Source: Mastigamoeba balamuthi (lineage: Eukaryota; Evosea; Mastigamoebida; Mastigamoebidae). From it: 36,794 nucleotides of DNA. Position 1 is the first letter of the stretch. Each line of letters starts with the position of its first letter. The position numbers were made by a program, and so were the translations under genes. Of the stretch, positions 26,980 to 36,416 are shown in pieces. The notes under the pieces are model-generated. The model did not search any database. It saw only the letters and a list, made by a program, of their open reading frames with translations, and had not been told where the DNA came from. The stretch lies in the NCBI GenBank assembly GCA_902651635.1, contig CACRSC010001920.1, forward strand, positions 337,215-374,008. Direction: 5' to 3'.

Positions 26980-29473
26980 AAAGAGAGAGTGGAGCAGCTT
27001 GAGCCAATCGAGACAGTTCACTTCCATAGTGGCTGAAGCAATGGTGGGCGTTGTGGTGGACCAGGGGACCAAGCAGAGGAAGAGAGGAGAAGAGGAAGCA
27101 GAGAACCAGGAAAGACAACAGGAGGGTGTCTGTGGGGAAGCCTGGTATGCAGAAGGGACAGCAGACCCAGAGGCAGTGCCAGAGAGCTCATCTGAGGCAG
27201 AGCAGAGTGATGCAGGGACAGATGGCATAGCACTGCAGAAGGAGAAGCTGGAGCTCACAGCACAGGTGAGCTCAGAGGAGCCCAAGTACAGCTGTGTTAA
27301 AGCACCTCAGACAGCACTTCAGACACTCAGGGAGTACCAAGCGAGAAGAGCAGAGCTGCAGGAAGTGGAGAGCAGCATTGAGACGAGGTACAAGGAGGCC
27401 ATAGAGCATCCAGGGTCCGGAGACGACCTGGGACCAGTGCTCAAGACAGTGCAGAGGCCTCTGGAAGCCTGCCTCTGGCCACACCAGAAGGACCCATAGC
27501 ACCCCAGCTCGTCATCCCAAAGGAAGTCCTCACCCTCTGGAAGTTAGAGGGCAAGATGACTGATGCCCAGATCAACCTGGTGGTTGCCTCCATCAATGGA
27601 AGGAAGAGAGCCTCAGCCACAGTCTCTAGCTACATCAAGCAGGAGTGCACTGAAGTGATACCCCAGGTGGGACCAGCAGTGGGAAAGGAGCTGCACAGCA
27701 AGCACATCCTTCACAGCATCATTGGCTGGCTGCACATCGTGCTGAACATTGTGTGCATAGCACAGACGATTGTAGTCAGAGCTCCAGAGGAGGTAGAGGA
27801 TGCAAAGGCAGACGTAGTGAATGAGTACTTCTTCAGTGCTGGGTTTCAGGAAGTGTGCGCCAGAGCCAAAACACTGCACAACTCCCTGGGGCGAGAAGGA
27901 GAGCCAGTTGTCATTGCTCTGCAGGAGTACCATGACAAGGCCCAAGTTCACAAGGAAAGTGAGGAGTCTTGGCTGGTCAAGATCCTGAACATGACAAGGA
28001 ATTGTGCAGGGCTTCCCATGAACCAGCTGCTGCTGGGAGAGCTAAGCGGGCTGCCAAATGATATCCACGATGCCAGGGCCGACCTTCTGCCAGAGTTCCT
28101 GATCCTGTCTCGAATGGGGGTTAGAATGCTGTGTGGAGATCTCGGGATGTGCTGGGTGTATGCCTTTGTGGTGTCGCAGTAAGCAGACACCATGGAGCAG
28201 TGCAAGAACGTCTCTGTGAAATCCCCAGGGGGAAGGGAGTCTGACAGGCCATGCACAGACTGCCTGAGCAGTCGTAAGGACTTCTCTGACCTCAAGCTGA
28301 CTGAGTGGAAGCCAAGAGATGTAGCGCACTCCCAAAGGGCAATAGAAAGGGCAGCAAACTCACATACTGTGGTGGCTGCACATGCTGCACTGGAGGAAGT
28401 GGCCCTGACCATGACAGCTATCATCAACCCCACGTTCTTCTACATAGAGGACCCGTTTCTCTGTCAGCCAAGAGAGCCGATGCATAAACTGCCATGGGAC
28501 ATGAAGCCAGTCCTTGCAGCTTTGATGCAGAGCAGCAGTGTCCTGGACGAGACAGGAAGAAGAATTCTGGGCAACAGGATTGTGAGCCTCAGGAAGGAGC
28601 TCAGAAGCAGCATGGCCCCCAGACCAGTCACGGTCTTTGAGTCATGGAGGTGCTATGAGTACTTCAATTTCACTGCTGTGGCACAGATTCTGTTGTGGGG
28701 ACTGGTCCCAGATGAGTGGCTGGAGTACATGTGCCTCACGGGGACAGTGCACTCACTCCTGACCAGTGGGACCGTCTCGGTCAAGTGGTGGAAGCTGCTG
28801 CTGAATGTTATAGGAAGGCGACAGCTGGAGCAGCTGCAGGAGATCTGCCCAGAGCAGGCAGAGGACAGTGGTGCAGAGACGAAGAGACACCCAGAGTATG
28901 GACCGTACAGGCCTCTGTACTACAACCAATCTCCCATGCCACTTCTCGGACAACATAGAGAGGTTTGGGCCACTGCCAGTCGTTTGTGCCCAGACACTGG
29001 AGTTCATCCAAGAAGTGATTGCCAAGACAGCATCGAGGAACACATGCAATCCAGAGATATATGGAACCTGGATGCATATGGCCAGTACTCTGCACAGTCT
29101 AGCAGATGTCCAGCAACAGAGGAGCACCAAGAACGTGAAGCACTTGATGGCAGCCAACACCATTGTCTCAGAGTGCAAGAAGGTGACGTGGTACAAGTGC
29201 CTGTACTACAACCTGCCCCTTGTGGAAGGAGTAATTGCTGTTAGGCTTCTCCCATTCGAAGACAAGAAATGGTCTGGGGATCACGAGCCACTGTTGAAGG
29301 ACGTCTTCGAATTTGGGGAGATCAGGTCTGTTCAGTTCTCACAGGAAAGGCAGACTGGCTCTGTCAGTGTGCTGGTACTCAAAGTGCCTGCAAGGACTCG
29401 TCTGGGGGAGCCATTTCCCATAAAGTACCAGAGTTACACTGAAGTTGCATGGAGGTTCTCCAGCATTCATTGA
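26980..29473 (+). pseudogene. Decayed large transposase-like ORF (Transposase_21/DUF4218 or KDZ-like layout)
   Basis: Three reading frames join into one protein-like sequence. A leader rich in Glu/Gln (to 27499) shifts frame into VLTLWKLEGKMTDAQINLVV. This leads to ALQEYHDKAQVHKESEESWL and MNQLLLGELSGLPNDIHDAR (27556-28182). After an in-frame TAA (28180-28182) it runs on with RPCTDCLSSRKDF, KLTEWKPRD, REPMHKLPWDM, GRRILGNRIVSLRKELRSS and LVPDEWLEYMCLTG. Near 28900 a slip leads to NLPCHFSDNIERFGPL (about 28932-28980). This order matches the layout I know from large eukaryotic transposon proteins: CxxC block, DxMH-like block, W/P block, then N-H-L-x-x-H plus YGP-like block. The assignment is by pattern, not by alignment. 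The ORF is broken at three or more places. Composition is visibly less GC-rich than the core genes. Confidence 0.45.
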
Positions 29474-30660
29474 GTTGCTTGGAAGACTGTTCCTTTTGAG
29501 CCTGGTAGCAGTGCCAAGCTGCAGAGCGGAACTTTCTATGTTGTCCCAAATCGCCATATACAGAAGTGAAGCCCAACAACAGAGGGGAAAACGGAAGTCC
29601 AAATATCGTTTCTATTTCTTCTTCTTGCTGGGGTTTGGGGGTAGAAAAGTGCGAAGAAGAAGGTGTTCTCCAACAACAGAGGCAATTCCTGGGGGAAGAC
29701 GCCGTGCAGGTACAATTCCTGGAGGGAATGGCTTCTCTGGTTTTCCAAGCACGGCAGTTAGGAGACCGACCTCCTCCAGGGCACTGCTTGTCCACTCCAC
29801 ACCGTAAGAGTACTCGTACATAGTGCCATCTGCTACCATAATAAGTGTGTGAATGGGTGAATCATACCATGAAACGGAATGCACCACAGGATGCAGTTAT
29901 GGCTCTGAGCAGGGTTGTTGAACCCTATCATATTCCATAGAGTGGCACTGTAAGGCCTGTTCTGCTTGAACCAGTCCGTTTACGCAACAATTATGACATC
30001 CTCTGCGGCTGAACAGGCCAGACGTCTGTGCCTTGCAGAGCTGCCTGCTGTGATGAGTGCCCCGCACTCACACTTGCAGCGCAGAACAGTTCCACAGGCA
30101 AAGCAAGTCCACGGCCTGCTTGAAATATGAATCAATTCCACAACAAAGAGTGATCTTACCTGGTGGCATCTCTGGTCAAGTAAGGGCTCCCCATTTGATT
30201 CGTTGGACAGCTGCTGTTTCCACACACCAGAGAGAATGGAGCCAGCTTCCTCTCATTGGGCCTATTAGTCCAGAGTGTAAATTCACAAGCCCAAGAAATA
30301 TACAACTCACTGGGACATTGCAGTTTCTATCAGCTTGTCCTCCTGCTCTGTTCCCAGTACACGAAGAGCAGCTATCTCTACTTCGTACGACGTGCTGGTG
30401 CTGGACTTCAGCAGCTTCTCATCTTCCTTGGTCAGGAGATCCGCCCTGAGAATTGTGAGTTACCTCTTTGTACTGACACTTGAACACTGGCGTACAGTGG
30501 GCCTGCCCAATGCAAGTGGTGTTCTGAGTGGCCAGCTGGTTGCTGCAAATGTTGCACATGTGCACAGGTATGCGCAATGCCACTCATCATGCTCAACTAG
30601 CAGGAAGAAGTGCAATGGGAAGAAAATGACATCAATTTTTGATATTGCAAATATCTGAGT
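29474..30660. other. Region with possible minus-strand Cys-rich exons, otherwise unassigned
   Basis: No complete gene seen. On the minus strand, 30570-30440 reads CNICSNQLATQNTTCIGQAH followed by C-x5-C, and 30140-30010 reads CFACGTVLRCKCECGALITA followed by ARHRRLAC. Both have zinc-ribbon-like Cys spacing and may be exons of one protein. A third open piece (29887-29612) holds IHTLIMVADGTMYEYSYGVE. No start or reliable splice chain joins them. Sequence pieces on the plus strand show no recognisable domain. Confidence 0.25.
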
Positions 30661-30666
30661 AGTGGC

Positions 30667-30689
30667 GCGTAGCGGATCATCCGCTACGC
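30667..30689. repeat. Near-perfect palindrome GCGTAGCGGAT-C-ATCCGCTACGC
   Basis: Two 11-base arms flank a single C. Within the next 100 bases a second set of inverted words occurs (GCATAGC at 30719-30725 against GCTATGC and GCATAGC at 30750-30762), and the GCGTAG/GCATAG words are related. It lies upstream of gene A and might be a regulatory or mobile-element end structure. Confidence 0.85.
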
Positions 30690-30806
30690 ACTGTTACACA
30701 GATATCCTTCACTACACTGCATAGCAAAACGCGCTTGAGCGCCTTCCGCTATGCAGCATAGCACAGGGTATCTGCATCTCACCCCACTATTGATGTAATT
30801 TAACAG

Positions 30807-32207
30807 CTTTTTCGAAGGTTAAAAACAGTGCACATTAAGGACACGCCACGCAAAACCCCCACCAAGAAGCACAAGGACAAGCCCAAGGACAAGAACAAGG
30901 GCTGCACTGGGCCAATAATCACTGTGATACCTCCCCCACCCCAGCAGGACAAAGACCTAGACATCATGCCTCTCAGGAAAGCAGGTATATAGCATTCTCC
31001 CCTTCCTTCTTTATTCCCACACCACACACCCTTCCTTAATGTTACTTTAGGTGCAGCTGCTGCTGCACCAGCGCAAGCTGCTGCAGCAGCAGCACCACGT
31101 GTCAGCAGTGGTGAGCAATCTGAGGAGGAGGAGGAGGAGAAGGAGGAGGAGGACAAGGACGAGGACGAGGAGGTCTTGGCAGACGAGTACAAGAGCACCT
31201 CACATGCATCGGAGTCTGATGAGGAGCAGAGGAGGGCACTGCAGGAGAAGCAGCAGATCTCGGCCCTCATGAAGATGTCGCGTGACCTCCTCGCCATTTT
31301 CACTGCCAAGCCCAGTGAGGAGCGCACCCATCAGCCCTGCACCTTTGGAGAGGTCAGGACTGGGTTTAAGGCCATGCAGATGCTGCTTGCCAGTACTCTG
31401 AGCGACCTTATCGTGAGGTACGAAACCCCTTCCCCCATTCTTCCTTGTTCTTCTGGCTCTAATTCAAACTATTTTTGCAGGATGAATGCCCTCACACATG
31501 CTGTTGAGGCAGATGCGCAGTCCAGGGAGCTGACACTCAGGAAGAAGCTGATGCTTGGCATTCCTGGTACGTTTCCTTTCCTACTCTTAGTATTAAACAC
31601 ACATTGTTAGAAATATGAAAAACAAACTTGAAAAGTCCCAGAGCTCGAGAACCTCCCAGCAGACAGGAGGCCCTACACCACTGCTCTGTCTGTGATAATG
31701 GCAAGGCCCACTGTCTCGCAGATAGAGCAGTGGACCAAGGTCAACTACCACCCCCTGTTCATGGAGCACCCCGAGTGGAGGTACGAACTCTTTCCCCCTC
31801 TCTAGTTCTCTCTTACCACATTTCATCTGACTTTCCCTACAGGTCAGGGTCAGACATAAGAGAGCACTGCAACAACGTCATTCAGGCTGTCTGGCCACCG
31901 GAGTTCCAGACTCTGTTTGCTGCACACCCCCTGGTGAGGAAGGGGGTGTGTGAGCACATCCAGAGTGTCTGGCGGAACTACTGCAGCAACAAGAAGTGTG
32001 TTTCCTTTATTTCATCATTTACTAACACATAAGCTCAATAGGTGTGGAAGGACCAGCTTCAAGGGCACGAAGTCTGGAGAACCAAAGGCCAAGAGGCCCA
32101 GGAGGACGCAGTGCCCTGACCCTGTACTTGATGCCCTTAACGACATGCTTGGAAGCACAGTGATGAGCGGTTTTCGTCTCTTGGAAAAAACGTGCCGGGC
32201 GTTATGA
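30807..32207 (+). CDS. Gene A: unrecognised acidic/lysine-rich protein (six visible exons, 5' end uncertain)
   Basis: Exons 30807-30984, 31051-31417, 31481-31566, 31636-31780, 31843-31995 and 32042-32207 keep one frame through five introns of 46-69 bp, a strong sign of a real spliced gene. The first visible exon starts at an acceptor-like TAACAG and has no ATG except at 30966, so an upstream exon may exist. The protein begins Lys/Pro-rich (KKHKDKPKDKNKG), then Ala-rich, then a long Glu/Asp run (EEEEEEKEEEDKDEDEE). A folded-looking part follows (SALMKMSRDLLAIFTAKPSE, FPxFAAHPLV-like helices, CEHIQSVWRNYC) and a basic tail (KAKRPRRT). There are no transmembrane segments. I recognise no family. 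Donors are GTACG-like (three), GTATAT and GTGTGT, unlike those of the core genes. It may belong to a mobile element with genes B and C. Confidence 0.6.
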
Positions 32208-32375
32208 GGTAAGCTCGGAATTGGCTGTCCCTCGCAACACGAGCAGAAGGCCCATAAGCGAGTGTGTGTACAAAATCGCGCACGATTCTGCATGGGCAGG
32301 ACTGAGAACTGGGGCCTGGAACAAGGGGATTATAAGTTGGCGGTTATGTCGGCGGTTATTGTCGCCAGCACATAC

Positions 32376-32430
32376 TATGCCGCCGGCATATAGCATGTGC
32401 CGCCGGCATATAGCATATGCTGCTGGCATA
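32376..32430. repeat. Three 20-bp tandem units of the TATGCCGCCGGCATA palindrome
   Basis: Units start at 32376, 32396 and 32416. The first is TATGCCGCCGGCATATAGCA; the others vary at two or three bases. Each unit contains an imperfect palindrome centred on the GCC/GGC core. The surrounding 32208-32595 holds no gene; a 9-base hairpin CAATTGCTT/AAGCAATTG lies at 32514-32545. Confidence 0.85.
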
Positions 32431-32595
32431 TAAAGTGAGAGATGGCAGAGAGAGTGATGTGCTTTGATGCTGATGCACATGTCATACAATTTGAGTGTGA
32501 AATATGAAGAGAACAATTGCTTTTATTTGAAGAACGAAGCAATTGAGAAGGGCAAGGCGTGAGTGACAGAGAGCACTATTGGGTCCCTCCCGGGG

Positions 32596-32632
32596 TGATC
32601 ACTGATCACTAATATCTTGGAGAGTGATCACT
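32596..32632. repeat. TGATCACT repeats, left cluster
   Basis: TGATCACT occurs at 32596, 32603 and 32625. TGATCACTAATATCT (32603-32617) recurs exactly at 33676-33690, on the other side of the Cys-rich fragment and in the same orientation. Confidence 0.85.
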
Positions 32633-32699
32633 GAAATCAGGGGGATGAGTCAGAGAATTTGCTATTTCTCCAGCTCTCTGCAGTCCTGAACATTGGGCT

Positions 32700-33600
32700 T
32701 AGGCATGCCTGTGAGTCCCGTGCGGCCGGACGTCGAGTGCCCCAGCTGGCACTCCTCACTTTGTCTGCCCGCTCACTGGCTGCGTGGTCCCCGTGTCGCA
32801 GAGCTCGCACTGTGACGCCTCTGACTCGTTGCTGTGGTCTCATTGGTGCTGACTCGCACGCACGCCATCGCATTGGGCGCGTAGCTGCCGGGTGCACACA
32901 GCGTAGCTGTCCGAGCCCTCCGTGGGCGTGACCTCTGCAGTCATGGGTCGTGGGCATGCCTGGTCACTGTACGTCCCCACGGGGCATGCAGCTGTCCACG
33001 CTGCTCGTGCCCTTTGTCGAGCTTCCGAGCTCGCAGGCCTCGCACGATGCACTGCTTGCCAGTGGCTGCACAGTGCCCGCGGTGCATGGCACACATGAGA
33101 TGGTGCTGCTCAAGCTGTAGGGGGGTCCCCCCGGATTGCAGGCAAGGCAGGACGAGGTGCCCTTGTCTGGCTGGAAGGTTCCCGTGGGGCAGCGGGCGCA
33201 CAATGGCGACCCAGAGGCGTTGCTGAACGTCCCCGCAGTGCACGACAAGCATGAGGTGGCACCCACAGGGCTGTAGGCCCCTGGGTCACAAGCGAGGCCC
33301 GAGGTGGTGCCCTTGCGGGGCTGGGAGGTGCCGGCGGGGCAGCGCGTGCACAACAGTGTTATAGTGCTAAACGTTCCCACAGTGCAGGGCATGCACGGCA
33401 GTCACGTGGAGTGCAAGCTTGCCGCTCCTGCACAGCAGGCACTTGGGCTGCCCTGCCAGTGCCATGGTCCCTGGCTCGCATTCCGGCCTTGCAAAGAGCA
33501 CCACCATGTAACTGCCAAGACGGGACACCGTGGGCAGGGAAAGGCACCGACACATACTCGTGTGTTGCTCTGTGCTTGAGCGCCCTCCACCACACGTGAG
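32700..33600 (-). pseudogene. Decayed Cys-rich GCC2/GCC3 (ephrin-receptor/TNFR-like) repeat fragment
   Basis: The best open part on the minus strand (33392 to 32964) is a chain of ~45-residue Cys repeats. Examples are CPAGTSQPRKGTTSGLACDP, GAYSPVGATSCLSCTAGTFS, and CPTGTFQPDKGTSSCLACNP. This is the pattern CxxGTFxxxxGxxxCxxCxxG of GCC2/GCC3-type domains found in large extracellular or membrane proteins of protists. Upstream (about 33480-33420) CEPGTMALAGQPKCLLC continues it in another frame. Downstream (32900-32750) CELCDTGTTQPVSGQTK is seen after more frame slips. No signal peptide, start or membrane segment remains. It lies between TGATCACT clusters, in the space where the 3' end of gene B would be, and looks inserted. 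Confidence 0.6.
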
Positions 33601-33654
33601 AGCCTTTCGCGCACGCACTGCGGATGATATCCTGACGTGGAGGTGAGATTTGAG

Positions 33655-33690
33655 TGATCACTTTTGGGGGGTGAGTGATCACTAATATCT
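33655..33690. repeat. TGATCACT repeats, right cluster
   Basis: TGATCACT occurs at 33655 and 33676, the latter extended to TGATCACTAATATCT as in the left cluster 1073 bases away. AGTGATCACT is a perfect palindrome and occurs on both sides. Confidence 0.85.
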
Positions 33691-33721
33691 CTTGGGAGGG
33701 ATTCAACTATGCATATGATTA

Positions 33722-33736
33722 TATGCCACCAGCATA
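33722..33736. repeat. Single palindrome TATGCCACCAGCATA
   Basis: One unit of the palindrome family, just downstream of the probable exon 5 end of gene B, within what would be intron 5. Confidence 0.7.
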
Positions 33737-33788
33737 TAAAATGTGTGTGAATAAAGGGGAAGGAAATTTGATGTACAGCATTGCTCAC

Positions 33789-36319
33789 GGCCTGGCACAG
33801 GGCTGTGCAAGCATCCTGAAGACTCATGGTGTTGATGTCGTTGACGTCCCAGGCCTCTGTGGGCTGCTGAGACCACCACGTGCGCTTTGCTGGAGCACCA
33901 GGGGCCCTAAGCATCTCACGGTCTGCTGGTGCTGCTGCTGCTGCTGCTGGGGCTGGTGCCAGACACTGCTGGATCTTCAAAGGCGAATGAGGAAGGAGGC
34001 GTTGCGATGCAGCTGGTGCAGCTGGAGCCACGTACTCCTCGTTGCTTTCCTCCCTTGTCCTCTTACATGTCGTTGTCTTCTTCTTGTGCTCCTCCTGGTC
34101 GTCATTCACGTTGCGCTTCACCACCTTCTTGCCCCGCAGCTCGTCAATGGACTCGGAGCTGGAGCTCTCAGCATTGTCTCCAGATGCAGAAGACGTTTTC
34201 TTGCTGGCCTGCTTTGCTCCCTTGATCTTGTCCTTGATGCTCCTCACAGCATTAAGCATGGCTTTGGGGCCATCCATGGCACGCCCCCTTGCACTAAGGC
34301 GGCTGAGGCGACGCACCTCAGCTGCAACTACAGTCAGTGACGTGGTTGCATTCTGCACGGTGTTCTTCGTCAGGTCCCAGAATGGCGTGGTGAAGTACAT
34401 CACCTCCAGGCAGTCAGTCCTTGCCTGGACTGCCTTCTCTGTGGTTGGAATGACCCTGTTCCTGGTCAGGGTGGAGATGGCGATGATGGAGGCCTGCACA
34501 ACAGCATCGTCGTAGTCCTGGCGTGCCACAGGCGTCGTTGCCTGCCTGTACTGCAGCAGCAGTGGGCTGAAATGCGAGTTAGACTGGTTATGCCAGAGTC
34601 TTTTTCTATATGCTGTCAGCATATGATTTTATGCTGCCGGCATAAAGTTATATGCCGGCGGCACATAAACGAAAAACAGCAAAGTCATAAAAATGATGAA
34701 AGCAATTGAAATACAAGTGAAAGACAGAGGAAATACGTACAAATTGATTGCACTCTCACTGTTGTGCAGGATGTAGTTGATGTAGAAGTGCTGCCATGCT
34801 GTCAGCACAGTAGGGTGCCTTACAGCACCACAGAGGATGCTGATCACCATGTTCTTCTTCTGCACACCAGCCACTGCAAACGCCGGGTTGAGGACAAGGC
34901 AGTTCAACTGCTTCTTCATGCTGGTGTTGACCGGAATGATGAGATTGAGGAGAACGACGAGAGTCCACTCGTCCTCCACATAGGCCCAGCCCAGTACACA
35001 CTGCCGGACTGCAGCAATGTGGCCCGTTTGCCAGATTCCATGCGGCAAACGTCCCAGAAGTACACGTCACGCAGGCCCATGCGACAGGGGCCGGTCACAA
35101 AGCATGGGACAGTCATTGACCCAATCACTGGCAGGTATGTCCCAGTCTGTTTCTTCAGTCAGACATTAGAATTGAGAATGAAATGCGTACTGCTCTTGCA
35201 CTGGCTTCCTTGGGAATTGTGCTGCTATCCGTGGTGATGTCTCCAGGGCATGGTTGAGGGTACAGGGCCATGAGGTCAGCCCATTCGTGCTCGGAGCACT
35301 CTGCTGGGCGACCCGCCACACGGGGGTCCATGGCAGCAACCTGCTGCCTGGTGCGCACCCCAGCACCCTGGAATGCCCCCCAGTCACAGGAAGCTGAGGA
35401 AGCGGGCCAGGGTCGGGGCTTCTGCCATGGCTGGAGCTCCCTGGCACCAGAGGAAGCAGGCCATCCCATGTTCCGGGCCTGCATGCTGGTGGGCTCAGCA
35501 CTAGGGGCCCCCCTACTGTCGCTGTCGTCCTCGTCCCCCTCCTGGTCCTGTTGCTCGTCCCCCACGTTCTCCTCCTGCTCGTCCTGCTGCTCGTCCTGCT
35601 GCTCAGCCTCTGCATCGTCCTGGTGCTTGGCATCACCATCCTGCTGCTCAGTCTTCTTGTCCTGCTTCATTGTCTGCTCGTTCGCCTTCTCTGGCTCAGT
35701 GTCCTGCTGCTGCTGGGGCTCAGGAGACAGCTCAGGCTCAGCAGCTGGTGGTGCTGCTGCTGCTGCCATGGCCTCACCAACCGGGGCTGCAGGAGTGGTC
35801 ATGGAAACCACAACAGAAATAATGTCAGGTTGTAAAGGAATGCAGTGCCACTGATTGTGCCAGTGGTGTATAGTTATGTGCCGCCAGCATATAGTTTATG
35901 CTGCTGGCATATAATTATGTGCCGCTGGCATATAATTATATGCCGCCAGCATAATGGCCAGCATAAGTATGTGCTGGTGGCATATACTATGTACCGCTGG
36001 CACTGCCGCCAGTACAGAATTAAACTGCCAGCACATAGTGTGTGCTGGCAGATGATTGTGAGTTTGAAGAGGGAAGAACTCACCAGAACGGCATGCCATC
36101 AAGGCCTGTGATGCAGGGGCTCGATCGGGGGATGAAGGCACACCCAGCCTCTTGCGCTCATGCTGCACAACATACTGTTGGTATAGGGCATATTCAACTT
36201 CAAACTTGGTGGGCTGGGGATGCTTGAGAAGGAGAACAAGTGGGGGTGAAGTGAATGTGGTGACATACCTCGGGCTTCCCCTTCTTGGGGGTGCTTGGCG
36301 CAGATGGTGTGGTTGACAT
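33789..36319 (-). CDS. Gene B: unrecognised long Gln/Glu/Asp-rich protein (five exons seen, 3' end not found)
   Basis: Minus-strand exons 36319-36269, 36213-36084, 35786-35191, 35000-34741 and 34566 to about 33789 join with consistent phases into ~605 codons. Donors are GTATGT, GTGAGT, GTACGC and GTACGT. The exon 4 acceptor at 35001 is inferred because the frame is closed further upstream. The start is MSTTPSAPSTPKKGKP. Then YALYQQYVVQHERKRLG, an acidic Gln/Asp/Glu low-complexity segment, and an Ala/Trp-rich segment. A helical, probably folded part follows: EDEWTLVVLLNLIIPVN, NPAFAVAGVQKKNMVISIL, TAWQHFYINYILHN and ASIIAISTLTRNRVIP. Near the end are a basic stretch (KGAKQASKK) and an Ala/Pro-rich tail. 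Gene B faces gene A tail to tail and shares a short promoter with gene C. Introns 2 and 4 hold palindromes. I recognise no family. The last exon is either displaced or lost to the Cys-rich insertion. Confidence 0.55.
34609..34667. repeat. Three palindromes in gene B intron 4
   Basis: TATGCTGTCAGCATA (34609-34623), TATGCTGCCGGCATA (34630-34644) and TATGCCGGCGGCACA (34651-34665) stand 21 bases apart, inside the intron between exons 4 and 5 of gene B. Confidence 0.85.
35874..36051. repeat. Cluster of about nine palindromes in gene B intron 2
   Basis: Units of the type TATGTGCCGCCAGCATA, TATGCTGCTGGCATA (35897-35911) and TATGTGCTGGTGGCATA recur about every 20 bases. They end in a larger hairpin, CTGCCAGCACA / TGTGCTGGCAG (36025-36051). 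A diverged unit also lies at 36366-36397 in the promoter between genes B and C. Confidence 0.85.
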
Positions 36320-36416
36320 CGGCTTGTAGGACAACCCAAACAATTTTTGAAAATGATGTCATCTGCCATCGGCACATAATATCTGCTGGCAGCACAGCTG
36401 CAGGCATAGCAGGGAT
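36320..36416. promoter_or_regulatory. Short divergent promoter between genes B and C
   Basis: Only 97 bases separate the two start codons. The segment holds TTTTTGAAAATGATGTCATC, including the palindrome ATGATGTCAT (CRE/AP-1-like in form), and a diverged palindrome unit, GCCATCGGCAC. The two genes are probably transcribed together. Confidence 0.45.

Noticed and set aside
35874-36051. CRISPR-like array
   Set aside because: Units are short, variable palindromes with no constant repeat or unique spacers, in an intron of a eukaryotic gene.
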